Origin: Bacillota bacterium
Lineage (GTDB): Bacteria > Bacillota > Clostridia > Monoglobales > Firm-18
DNA: 64,000 nt
NCBI GenBank assembly: GCA_022706765.1
Contig: JAKJBX010000006.1
Location: 1 to 64,000, forward strand
Direction: 5' to 3'
Shown in pieces: positions 43,823 to 53,146 of the stretch. How positions within the stretch are numbered: the first letter of the stretch is position 1; every line of letters starts with the position of its first letter. Below the pieces are notes generated by a model. It was not told where the DNA came from and did no database searches. It saw nothing but the letters and a program-made list of their open reading frames with translations. The translations under genes were made by a program, and so were the position numbers.

Positions 43823-43865
43823 TTTTTCAAGGCAGGAAACGGAAGTTTCCTGCCTTATAAAAAAT
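43823..43865. repeat. Long hairpin with T-tract before and A-tract after
   Basis: AAGGCAGGAAAC-GGAA-GTTTCCTGCCTT, extended by TTTTTT on the left and AAAAAA on the right. The tracts are on the wrong sides for an intrinsic terminator on either strand. Confidence 0.6.
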
Positions 43866-43921
43866 GCTTGCATAATTTTTCTAACTATGATAGAATATCC
43901 TTAACGGAAACATGGACAAAT

Positions 43922-44009
43922 AAAAAAGTGGCAGGACAATGTGACGCTAACACATTGCCCCTGCAATACGGGTGACTGACCACCTATACGCAACCGGATT
44001 ACCGGCACC
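43922..44009 (-). ncRNA. Small RNA C of triplicated module (88 nt)
   Basis: Minus-strand copy of the RNA at 32709-32796. Same 5' GGTGCCGG, same GGTG-N6-CACC hairpin with a different loop, same terminator stem with a different loop, then T6. Confidence 0.75.
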
Positions 44010-44015
44010 GTGTTT

Positions 44016-44044
44016 ATTATAACACATTTTCCCTTCCATTTCAA
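44016..44044 (-). promoter_or_regulatory. Consensus sigma-A promoter of RNA C
   Basis: On the minus strand TTGAAA, 17 bp, TATAAT, preceded by CATCTCC as in module B. Confidence 0.8.
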
Positions 44045-44085
44045 GGGGGAGATGCACGGGATTTGGTATTTCAGACAAACGCAAA

Positions 44086-44130
44086 GCGTGTAGGCAATTG
44101 CCGTAAGGGGCAAAACCTGCATGCTTTTTT
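44086..44130 (+). terminator. Attenuator-like terminator in module C leader
   Basis: GCGTGTAGG...TTGCC with GGCAA...CCTGCATGC, then T6. Structurally equal to 32584-32617 and 50619-50657. Confidence 0.65.
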
Positions 44131-44136
44131 ATGTAA

Positions 44137-44408
44137 GCCCGAGGTATCCGAACCCGCATAGGTTTTGGGCGGCGGATTTGTGCCCATGCGACGCAAAATC
44201 CCTTGGCAATACCAAAGTATTACCTGTGTGATTTTGCTTGCCTGAACAAAAATCCGCTCATCCAAAACTGCGAAGCACCCCCGCTGTTGGAAATTTTGAT
44301 GGATTTTGCGGCGAAGGAGGACGGTTGGCTGACGCCAATCGACGACGACAACAAAGAAAGACGCAAAATTAACACAGCGGGGGCTGTGTGTGTTCGGATA
44401 CCTCGGGC
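44137..44408 (+). repeat. Structured non-coding element, copy 2 (272 bp)
   Basis: Closing stem GCCCGAGGTATCCGAAC (44137-44153) with GTTCGGATACCTCGGGC (44392-44408). Interior matches copy 1 at 7018-7300 with covarying stems. Compared with modules A and B the element is a clean insertion between the leader terminator and the GGTAAACC leader. Confidence 0.7.
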
Positions 44409-44501
44409 TCTGGAAGTGTTTCCGGTAAACCGGGGCCTGGCGCCCGCTGCTTACGGCGGGCGTCGCGACCACGGAATTACTGGAAGCATGAGGTGGGACA
44501 A

Positions 44502-44714
44502 ATGCAACTATTTTCGGGCTTATTTCCGAAGTCGGTCGTTGTGGCTGAGCCGGGGGAGTGCAAGTGCGTAAACTGCAAAGGTGTAATCAAAGCGGACGCC
44601 GCCTATCTGCTCTTTACAGACGAAAGCCTGCACAGGTATTGCCTGACGGACTATCTGCAAAAGATGGACCTATTAAAGGTGGTCATCAGGCAGCACGGGC
44701 AATTTAACCTTTAA
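44502..44714 (+). CDS. CxxC...HxxC mini-protein C of the triplicated RNA module
   Basis: A 70-residue protein homologous to that at 32274-32480. Cysteines in CKCVNCKGVI and the HRYC motif are kept; the C-terminal part (YCLTDYLQKMDLLKVVIRQ) is the best conserved. A zinc-binding role is possible but unproven, and no known family is recognised. The ATG at 44502 follows GAGGTGGG. Its leader contains the inserted structured element. Confidence 0.65.
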   Translation: MQLFSGLFPKSVVVAEPGECKCVNCKGVIKADAAYLLFTDESLHRYCLTDYLQKMDLLKVVIRQHGQFNL

Positions 44715-44805
44715 AAAGCGTTCGAGTGCGTATGCGCTTTCTCGAACGCACCCGTTCGCCGTGTGAGCAAAAGCGCAGGCGGATTCATTATTTCCTAAAT
44801 TTATA
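44715..44805 (-). repeat. Gene-end two-hairpin repeat R4
   Basis: Minus-oriented copy that starts right after the mini-protein stop (GCGTTCGAGTG...CTCGAACGC). The second hairpin is partly lost. Confidence 0.6.
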
Positions 44806-44820
44806 AGGGGCAAATAAGCG

Positions 44821-44844
44821 TAAAGGGCGCCTTTCGGCACCCTT
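44821..44844. terminator. Terminator between mini-protein C and rnj
   Basis: AAAGGGcGCC-TTTC-GGCaCCCTTT, followed on the plus strand by GATTTTTTT. Confidence 0.65.
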
Positions 44845-44865
44845 TGATTTTTTTCAACTTATGGG

Positions 44866-44987
44866 AAATTACGCAAAACCGGCGTAATTTCCGTGCTCCG
44901 GCGAAATGAATTCGCCTGCGCTTACCCCCGCGGGGCGAGAAGATGCGTTTCGGAAAGCGCTGCGCACCGAAACGCTTTGTTTAGGCT
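44866..44987 (+). repeat. Gene-end two-hairpin repeat R5
   Basis: Plus-oriented copy (CTCCGGCGAAATGAATTCG, then GCGTTTCGGAAAGCGC...CCGAAACGC). It abuts the rnj stop codon. Confidence 0.65.
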
Positions 44988-44989
44988 TC

Positions 44990-46657
44990 CTATATTTCCA
45001 TAATAACGGGCAATATCATCGGCTTGCGCTTGGTCTTCTCATACAAAAAGTCACTCAGATCGTTTTTGACATGGCTCTTTAAGGTGTTCCAGTCGCCGAG
45101 GTTTTTTGCACGGCAACTGTCCAGAGAGTTTTTGGCGCACGCCTTGATTTCTTCAATCAAGTCCTCGCTCTCACGCATGTATACAAAGCCCCGCGAGATG
45201 ACGTCCGGTCCCGACACGATGTCCTTGTTATCCGAGCTGATGGTGACAACGACGACGATGATGCCGTCCTCGGCAAGGTGCTTTCTGTCCCTAAGCACGA
45301 TGTTGCCGACGTCGCCGACGCCAAGCCCGTCGACCAATACCTTGCCCGACGGCACGACGCCGTTGATCCTTGCGCCGTCCTCATTGATTTCAAGCACTTG
45401 TCCGATATTCATGATATGGATATTGCGCTTGTTGACCCCCATCTTACTGCCAAGCGCCGCATGGCGCATCAGGTGGCGGTATTCGCCATGGGCGGGTACG
45501 AAGTATTTTGGCTTGACCAGCCCGAGGATAAGCTTTAACTCCTCTTTGCAGGCGTGCCCCGACACATGTATGTCGGCAAGCGACTCATATATGACCTCGC
45601 AGCCCTTCCTGAATAGCTCGTTGACGACCCTGAACACCGACTTTTCGTTACCCGGGATAGGCGTCGCCGAAATCAGGACGGTATCGCCCACACCAAGGCT
45701 GATTTTCTTATGATCGGAAAACGCCATTCGGGTCAGTGCGCTCATAGTTTCGCCCTGGCTGCCCGTCGTGATGACCACCAGCTTTTCGGGCGCATGCTTC
45801 GGGATCTCGTCAATGTCGATGATGATCCCTTTCGGCACCTTCATATATCCATGCTCGATCGCCACGGATATGACGTTGATCATGCTCCTGCCCGAGATGG
45901 CGATCTTTCTGCCATACTGGTGGGCGCAGTTGATGATCTGCTGGACCCTGTGGACGTTGGACGCAAAGGTCGCAACGATGATGCGCTTGTGCTCGTTCGC
46001 CCTGAAAATGTCGTCAAATGCCGCGCTGACCGTGCTTTCGCTCATCGTATATCCCGGGCGTTCAGCGTTTGTGCTGTCCGACATCAAAAGTAGTACGCCC
46101 TGCTTTCCGATCTCTCCGATCCTGGCAAGGTCTATCATGCTGCCGTCAATCGGGGTCGCGTCAATTTTAAAGTCACCTGTATGGAAAATCACGCCGACCG
46201 GCGTTGTGATCGCCATGCAGCAGACATCCGGGATGCTGTGGTTGCTTCGGATGAATTCGATTTTAAATTCGCCGAGCTTAATGGTGTCGCCGTGGGCGAC
46301 CGTTTTTAGTTTGACCTTGCTTGCAAGTCCATGCTCCTTGAGCTTGTTCGTCACAAGCGCAAGCGTGAACCGTGTGCCGTAAACGGGGCAGTCAATGTCC
46401 CGCATCACATAAGGCAATGCCCCGATGTGATCCTCGTGCCCGTGCGTGAGCAGGATACCCCTGATTTTCTCCTTGTTTTTCACAAGGTAGGTAATGTCAG
46501 GGATAACCAGGTCAACGCCGAGCATTTCGTCATCGGGAAATGCCAGCCCGCAGTCAAGGATAAGGATGTCGTTTCCGTACTCAAAAACCGTGAGGTTTTT
46601 GCCTATTTCACCCATTCCTCCAAGCGGAATAACCTTTAATTTTTGTTTTTTTACCAC
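44990..46657 (-). CDS. rnj: Ribonuclease J
   Basis: A 555-residue metallo-beta-lactamase/beta-CASP ribonuclease with 5'-3' exo- and endonuclease activity, central to Firmicute mRNA decay. Metal motif LLTHGHEDHIGALPY, NHSIPDVC, GDFKID, LMSDSTNAE; beta-CASP motifs SGHACKEELK and VPAHGEYRHL; a C-terminal domain follows. The start is GTG (46657) with GGAGG 7 nt upstream. Monocistronic. Confidence 0.95.
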   Translation of the reverse strand: MVKKQKLKVIPLGGMGEIGKNLTVFEYGNDILILDCGLAFPDDEMLGVDLVIPDITYLVKNKEKIRGILLTHGHEDHIGALPYVMRDIDCPVYGTRFTLALVTNKLKEHGLASKVKLKTVAHGDTIKLGEFKIEFIRSNHSIPDVCCMAITTPVGVIFHTGDFKIDATPIDGSMIDLARIGEIGKQGVLLLMSDSTNAERPGYTMSESTVSAAFDDIFRANEHKRIIVATFASNVHRVQQIINCAHQYGRKIAISGRSMINVISVAIEHGYMKVPKGIIIDIDEIPKHAPEKLVVITTGSQGETMSALTRMAFSDHKKISLGVGDTVLISATPIPGNEKSVFRVVNELFRKGCEVIYESLADIHVSGHACKEELKLILGLVKPKYFVPAHGEYRHLMRHAALGSKMGVNKRNIHIMNIGQVLEINEDGARINGVVPSGKVLVDGLGVGDVGNIVLRDRKHLAEDGIIVVVVTISSDNKDIVSGPDVISRGFVYMRESEDLIEEIKACAKNSLDSCRAKNLGDWNTLKSHVKNDLSDFLYEKTKRKPMILPVIMEI

Positions 46658-46748
46658 TTCTGATCCTCCATGCTTTCGTTATATTTAATTGTCCGGACAG
46701 TTACAATTAGATATAGTATACCACGTTAAGGCAAAAAAAGCAAACAAT

Positions 46749-49109
46749 TTATTCTGATTCTTTGGCGATGTCCGCCACCTTCTCAATATACATATTGCAA
46801 AGCTCGTCTGCGTACTCCTCGCTGACGCCCTCGGAAATGACCCTGCACACGGGCTTTTCGGTGTGGAGGATGATCAGCACCCAGCCGTTGTCGTTGATGA
46901 TTTTGACGCCCTCTTCAAGCTCGACCCTGCCGCCCTGCCACTGCTTCGACGCTGAGTCGGCGATCGAGCGGATGACCATGCCCTTTTTACCGATGTCACA
47001 CCGCACCTCACGCTCGACAATGTGTATTTCGGGGATCTCGTCAGCCAAATCGCAAAGCCTGAGGTGACTGTCGCTCAAGTATGCACATATTTTTGCCAGC
47101 GCATAGATCGCATCAAACATCAGACGGCACTGAACTGGGTTGCTTTTTAACATACATTCCATCATCTGCGACTTCTGCGTTTTGCAGCGCACCGTACGGG
47201 CGCCGTTGTTTTGTGCGATTTGTTCAAGCGTGCTTGCCGCACTGGTCGGAATGGCGAGCGTCCGGCTGCCCGTCCTGACGGCGACGAGCGCTGCCAGCGC
47301 CGCATACCTTTCGCCCGAAATCAGCCTGCCCAGCTCGTCAGACAGCACAAGACGCTCGGCTTCGTCGTCGACGATCGCCGTGATGATGCCCTTCCGGTCA
47401 GTATGCGAAACGGTCGCGCCAAGCTCCGACAGGATCTGCGCCGCCTCCTCCTTCCCCTCGATATTGACCGGGATATTGATGCTGCCGCCCATCTCGTTCA
47501 TGATTTCACGCAGGTAATAGTAGCGGTAGTCGTAGAGGGTCGTCACCTCCGTGATCTCGTTCGGCTCGCAGCGCACAAAGTCCTCCCGCATAAACAGCGT
47601 CTCTATCTTGCGCTCGGCGTCACGGCTGATGTCGCCGCCCTGCTTGCCCATAAAGGTGATGACAAGGTGCAGCTCGCTGCCGGTGCGGGCAAGGGAAATA
47701 TGCACGCCGCCGCCAAGCCCGTAGAACGGAATGGCACGCCGTGACACGGGCAGCGCAACCGAGCCAAAGTCATATACCTTTGCCCCTGAGGACAGCATCC
47801 CCGCAATGAACGCATTTTTTAACATATCCACCGCTCCGCCGCCGACGCCGCTGATCGACAGCTTCGCGCGCATATTCGCCGCGCCGAATGCCGCTCCGAG
47901 GCGTGTGGCAAACTCGGGTGTCACATCCACGTTGACCTCGCCGATGATGCCACTTTCTCCAAAGAGCCGCCTGCCGAAATTGTCCCCCCAAACAAGGTTG
48001 TCGCTGACGACCGTCTCGTTTGATATATGCTTTTGGGGCCAGATTTTGATGTTGTTTTTAATCTCGCACATATCGCCGATGTGCGTCTTTTCACCGATGA
48101 CGGCGTTTTCAAGCACCATGGTATGTGCGCCGATATGCACGTTCTCGCCGATGGTGCCGCCCCTGATCTGCGTGGCTTTGCCGACCGTAGTGTTGCGCTG
48201 TATCACCGTCTGCTTGACGCTCACGCCCTCCGACAGCCTGCAATCGCTGCCGATGACCGAATAAGGAAAAAGCTTCACGCCGCCGCGCAAAACCGCTCCC
48301 CTGCCGATGTAGCACGGAGGCGTCACCTGACAGCCGCTTTCGATAACCGCGCCGTCCTGCATATAAACGCCGCCGTTTTCGGTGCAGTCCAGTGAAATAG
48401 CGACCTTCTTGTCCAAAATGTCAAAGTGACATTTGCGGTACGCCGTCAGGTCGCCGATGTCGCACCAATATCCCTTGGCAAGATAGCCGTACATCGCCGC
48501 GCCGCCGCTCAGCATCTTGGGGAACAAATCCTTGCCGAAGTCGTACGGTTCACCCTGCGGGATGCGCTCTAACACCGACGGATTCAAAATATAAATACCC
48601 GTGTTGGCGGTATCCGAAAACACCTCGCTCCAACTCGGCTTTTCCAAAAAGCGTGCGATGGCGCCGTCCTCGTTCGTGACGACAATGCCGTATTCCAACG
48701 GGTTTTCGACACCGGTGAGCAGGATGGTCGCCTCCGCATCCTTGGCGTGGTGAAAGTCCACCGCCGCACGGATGTCAATGTCCGTCAGGCAATCGCCGCT
48801 GATGATGACAAACGGCTCGTCCAAAAATGCCGCAGCGTTTTTGACGCTGCCAGCCGTTCCGAGAGGCGACTCCTCTGTAAAGTAATGCAGCTTTACACCA
48901 TACTCGCTGCCGTCTCCGAAGTAATCCGTGATAATATGCGGCATATACATCAGCGTCACTGCAATGTCCGTGATGCCTGCGTTTTTCATCAGTTCGATAA
49001 TGTACGCCATGACCGGCTTGCCCATAATATCAATCATCGGCTTCGGTTTTCCGCAGGTCAGCGGGCGCAGGCGCGTACCCTCGCCGCCCGCCATAATCAG
49101 GCCTTTCAC
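46749..49109 (-). CDS. Sugar-phosphate nucleotidyltransferase fused to phosphomannomutase-like domain
   Basis: A 786-residue fusion. Residues 1-230 are a nucleotidyltransferase (LIMAGGEGTRLRPLTCGKPKPM, SGDCLTDIDI). Residues 240-350 form a left-handed beta-helix (AVIESGCQVTPP, AVIGEKTHIGDMC). Residues 370-786 resemble phosphomannomutase/phosphoglucomutase, but the phosphoserine loop (TASHNP in the family) is not recognisable: the region reads GGGVHISLARTGSELHLVI. It likely makes GDP- or UDP-sugar for surface polysaccharide; mutase activity is doubtful. The start is GTG (49109) with GGGGG 7 nt upstream, and that site lies in a strong leader hairpin. Confidence 0.85.
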   Translation of the reverse strand: MKGLIMAGGEGTRLRPLTCGKPKPMIDIMGKPVMAYIIELMKNAGITDIAVTLMYMPHIITDYFGDGSEYGVKLHYFTEESPLGTAGSVKNAAAFLDEPFVIISGDCLTDIDIRAAVDFHHAKDAEATILLTGVENPLEYGIVVTNEDGAIARFLEKPSWSEVFSDTANTGIYILNPSVLERIPQGEPYDFGKDLFPKMLSGGAAMYGYLAKGYWCDIGDLTAYRKCHFDILDKKVAISLDCTENGGVYMQDGAVIESGCQVTPPCYIGRGAVLRGGVKLFPYSVIGSDCRLSEGVSVKQTVIQRNTTVGKATQIRGGTIGENVHIGAHTMVLENAVIGEKTHIGDMCEIKNNIKIWPQKHISNETVVSDNLVWGDNFGRRLFGESGIIGEVNVDVTPEFATRLGAAFGAANMRAKLSISGVGGGAVDMLKNAFIAGMLSSGAKVYDFGSVALPVSRRAIPFYGLGGGVHISLARTGSELHLVITFMGKQGGDISRDAERKIETLFMREDFVRCEPNEITEVTTLYDYRYYYLREIMNEMGGSINIPVNIEGKEEAAQILSELGATVSHTDRKGIITAIVDDEAERLVLSDELGRLISGERYAALAALVAVRTGSRTLAIPTSAASTLEQIAQNNGARTVRCKTQKSQMMECMLKSNPVQCRLMFDAIYALAKICAYLSDSHLRLCDLADEIPEIHIVEREVRCDIGKKGMVIRSIADSASKQWQGGRVELEEGVKIINDNGWVLIILHTEKPVCRVISEGVSEEYADELCNMYIEKVADIAKESE

Positions 49110-49114
49110 ATAAA

Positions 49115-49166
49115 AACCCCCTTGTCGTATTGATAATACTATTATTATCAACATAACAAGGGGGTT
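49115..49166 (-). promoter_or_regulatory. Leader hairpin sequestering the ribosome-binding site
   Basis: Outer arms AACCCCCTTGT (49115-49125) and ACAAGGGGGTT (49156-49166) are perfect. Inner arms TTGATAATA and TATTATCAA (49130-49138, 49143-49151) are also perfect. In the minus-strand mRNA the GGGGG ribosome-binding site of the downstream gene is buried in the outer stem. Such a structure can act as a translational switch or thermometer. Confidence 0.6.
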
Positions 49167-49174
49167 ATATTCAG

Positions 49175-49337
49175 GAGGGGTTGAATAATTGAGGGTGCGA
49201 ATTTTTGCGAGAAAATTTTTAGGATAAATTGTTCAAAAAACGGAGTGAATACTGTATGTATTCACGAGTATTTTTGTCCAATTTAGACAGAAATTTGCCG
49301 CATAAAATTTGTGCCATTCAATTATTCAACACCCCCT
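49175..49337. repeat. MITE-like 163-bp inverted-repeat element
   Basis: Imperfect ~35-bp terminal arms: GGGGTTGAATAATTGA... (49177 on) pairs with ...TTCAATTATTCAACACCCC (to 49335), with an extended AAATTT/GCG block. A central palindrome GTGAATAC-tgtat-GTATTCAC (49245-49265) is present. No open frame. It separates mreB from the fusion gene. Confidence 0.5.
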
Positions 49338-49355
49338 TTAATCTATTTGGAAAGA

Positions 49356-50357
49356 TTACTGCAAAATCGAAATGTTTTCCAGCGTCTTACCGGTGCCGAG
49401 CGCCACACAGGACACCGCATCCTCGGCGGCACGGGCTTCGATCCCCGTTTCGCTTGAAATCAGGCAGTCCAGCCCGTTAACAAGCGCGCCGCCGCCCGTC
49501 ATCAGGATACCGCCCGTGCTAATGTCACCCACAAGCTCCGGCGGAGTGCGTTCGAGAACCGTTTTGACCGCCTCGACGATCGACGCCGACGTTTCCTCAA
49601 ACGCCTCATACATCTCGTCGGACGTCACCGTAATGGTTTTCGGCAGTCCCGACACAAGACTTCTGCCCCTGATGTCGAGGGTTTTGGTTTCATAGGTTTC
49701 GGGGTTGCCCTTATAGACGCAGCCGATTTTGATCTTCATTTCCTCGGCGGTTCGCTCCCCGATCAACACGTTGTGCTTTTTGCGGATGTATTTGATGATG
49801 GCTTCATCAAATTTGTCACCCGCCACCTTGATTGATTCGCTGACGACGATGCCGCCGAGCGAGATGACCGCAATATCGGTCGTGCCTCCGCCGATGTCGA
49901 CAATCATATTGCCGCACGGCTTGGAGATGTCAATGCCTGCGCCGATCGCCGCCGCAATGGGCTCCTCGATCAAAAACGTCTTGCTCGCGCCCGCCTGCTG
50001 CGCCGCATCGACCACCGCACGCTTTTCCACCTCGGTGACCCCGCTGGGCACGCAGATGATGACCCGGGGCTTGAAGATGCGGCGTTTGCTGATTTTATCC
50101 AAAAAGTATTTCAGCATACGCTCGGTCATATTATAGTCGGAAATGACCCCGTCACGCAGCGGTCTGATGGCTACGATGTTGCCGGGCGTCCTGCCGAGCA
50201 TACGCTGCGCCTCCGACCCCACGGCAAGCAGGGTTTTGGTGTTCGTATCCATGGCGACCACCGACGGCTCACGCAAAACTATCCCCTTACCCTTAATGTA
50301 TACAAGCACCGTGGCGGTACCAAGGTCTATGCCAATGTCCTCGCCAAACCCAAACAT
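49356..50357 (-). CDS. mreB: MreB-family rod-shape cytoskeletal protein
   Basis: A 333-residue actin-like ATPase that polymerises under the membrane and guides lateral wall synthesis. Nucleotide motifs: IGIDLGTATVLVYIKGKGI (phosphate 1), MIVDIGGGTTDIAVISLGG (phosphate 2), MTGGGALVNGLD (adenosine). The MFGFGEDIGIDLGTA start is typical, so the ATG at 50357 is used. The gene stands alone without mreCD, as for Mbl or MreBH paralogues. Confidence 0.93.
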   Translation of the reverse strand: MFGFGEDIGIDLGTATVLVYIKGKGIVLREPSVVAMDTNTKTLLAVGSEAQRMLGRTPGNIVAIRPLRDGVISDYNMTERMLKYFLDKISKRRIFKPRVIICVPSGVTEVEKRAVVDAAQQAGASKTFLIEEPIAAAIGAGIDISKPCGNMIVDIGGGTTDIAVISLGGIVVSESIKVAGDKFDEAIIKYIRKKHNVLIGERTAEEMKIKIGCVYKGNPETYETKTLDIRGRSLVSGLPKTITVTSDEMYEAFEETSASIVEAVKTVLERTPPELVGDISTGGILMTGGGALVNGLDCLISSETGIEARAAEDAVSCVALGTGKTLENISILQ

Positions 50358-50391
50358 AACAAAATACACCCCTTTTATTACAAGTGTTCAC

Positions 50392-50421
50392 ATTATATCA
50401 CAAAACATCCCAAAATGACAA
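50392..50421 (-). promoter_or_regulatory. Sigma-A promoter of mreB
   Basis: On the minus strand TTGTCA, 18 bp, TATAAT, about 35 bp before the start codon. Confidence 0.55.
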
Positions 50422-50474
50422 TAGTTAATTTTAAAAAAGACAAAGGGGGTTTTCACATTATGCTTCGTCCTTCA

Positions 50475-50519
50475 TTACAAAGGTGCCGAGGACGCGGCTT
50501 GCGCCGAAAAGAAAGCCAT
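50475..50519 (-). pseudogene. Remnant of the module mini-protein (module B)
   Basis: The leader is homologous to modules A and C (CGGTAAACTG, GGCGTCCGG, GGAATATCGGAAGCATGA). The frame opens MAFFSAQAAS and stops after 14 codons, before any Cys. The ribosome-binding site has changed from GAGGTGGG to GAAGCGGG. Both indicate loss of the protein. Confidence 0.55.
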
Positions 50520-50618
50520 GGGTGTCCCGCTTCATGCTTCCGATATTCCGAGAACAGGCCCGTTTCGCGCCGGACGCCGTGCCCACAGTTTACCGAAACC
50601 ACTTCCAAAACTAAAAAA

Positions 50619-50657
50619 GCATGCAGAACACTGCCCCATGGCAGTTTTCCTACACGC
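50619..50657 (-). terminator. Attenuator-like terminator in module B leader
   Basis: GCGTGTAGG..ACTGCC with GGCAGT..CTGCATGC, then T6 on the minus strand. Confidence 0.6.
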
Positions 50658-50700
50658 TTGCGCTTGTTCTTTATGTCGAATTCCCGCACGCATCTCCTAC

Positions 50701-50729
50701 TTGAAAAGGTAGGGAAAATGTGTTATAAT
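50701..50729 (+). promoter_or_regulatory. Consensus sigma-A promoter of RNA B
   Basis: TTGAAA, 17 bp, TATAAT, identical in layout to the promoters of RNA A and RNA C. Confidence 0.8.
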
Positions 50730-50735
50730 GAATGT

Positions 50736-50824
50736 GGTGCCGGTCATCCGGTTGCGTATAGGTGCGCGTATCACCCGTATTGCAGGGGCAATGTGCTCGC
50801 TACACATTGTCCTGCCGCTTTTTT
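50736..50824 (+). ncRNA. Small RNA B of triplicated module (89 nt)
   Basis: GGTGCCGGTCATCCGG start, GGTG-N7-CACC hairpin, terminator stem GCAGGGGCAATGTG with ACACATTGTCCTGC, then T6. Intact although the neighbouring protein gene is decayed. Confidence 0.75.
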
Positions 50825-50904
50825 GTTTGTCCGTGCTTCCGTTGACGTTATTGTATCACATAAAGGAAAATTATGTAACAGTTTTTTTATACAGCCAAAA
50901 CAAA

Positions 50905-50930
50905 GTCTCCTGCCGAAATCGGCAGGAGAC
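50905..50930 (-). terminator. groESL terminator
   Basis: Perfect 12-bp stem GTCTCCTGCCGA with TCGGCAGGAGAC; TTTGTTTTGG follows on the minus strand. Confidence 0.85.
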
Positions 50931-50962
50931 TCTTAATATGCGTTATAAACAATAATTACAGT

Positions 50963-52591
<1,629 letters not shown>

Positions 52592-52614
52592 CTATTCCTC
52601 CTATTAAATATAAT

Positions 52615-52899
<285 letters not shown>

Positions 52900-52928
52900 T
52901 CAAATAACCCTCCTCTGATTTGATGTTA

Positions 52929-52955
52929 TTAGCACTCGATGTCAGTGAGTGCTAA
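52929..52955 (-). promoter_or_regulatory. CIRCE operator (HrcA site)
   Basis: TTAGCACTC-N9-GAGTGCTAA, a perfect match to the CIRCE consensus, 30 bp before groES. HrcA represses here and releases on heat stress. Confidence 0.95.
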
Positions 52956-53086
52956 AATCTATTTATAGTTTAACCAAAATTTCCATCATTATCAATTCCT
53001 GAAATTTGCCAAATTTACCGTTTATCAGTCATAATCACAAAATATCACCTGAATTTGCACCTTTTTGCCGTATTTCAAAATTTATC

Positions 53087-53115
53087 TTGTGAGTACGGGA
53101 TTTTTTTGGTATAAT
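53087..53115 (+). promoter_or_regulatory. Sigma-A promoter of permease genes
   Basis: TTGTGA, 17 bp, TATAAT, 32 bp before the TTG start. Confidence 0.65.
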
Positions 53116-53146
53116 ATACAATAGTTTGTACAAAGGGGGCGACGCC

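Larger units (their letters stand above)
43780..44501. other. 722-bp non-coding stretch: hairpin, module C RNA gene, terminator, structured element copy 2, leader
   Basis: No gene. Contents in order: long hairpin 43823-43865; RNA C on the minus strand; its promoter; terminator 44086-44130; structured element 44137-44408; mini-protein leader 44409-44501 with a GC-rich hairpin (44440-44463). Confidence 0.7.
50358..50962. other. 605-bp stretch with decayed module B and intact RNA B
   Basis: Contains the mreB promoter, the remnant mini-protein gene with its leader, the leader terminator, RNA B, and the groEL terminator. Nothing else is recognised. Confidence 0.65.

Noticed and set aside
44388..44501. 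N-terminal extension of mini-protein C into the leader
   Set aside because: The extension crosses the inserted element end and is not shared with mini-protein A; GAGGTGGG fixes the start at 44502.
50453..50689. 78-codon frame through module B as a real protein
   Set aside because: It runs through the conserved leader hairpins in a frame unrelated to mini-proteins A and C; it has no ribosome-binding site.
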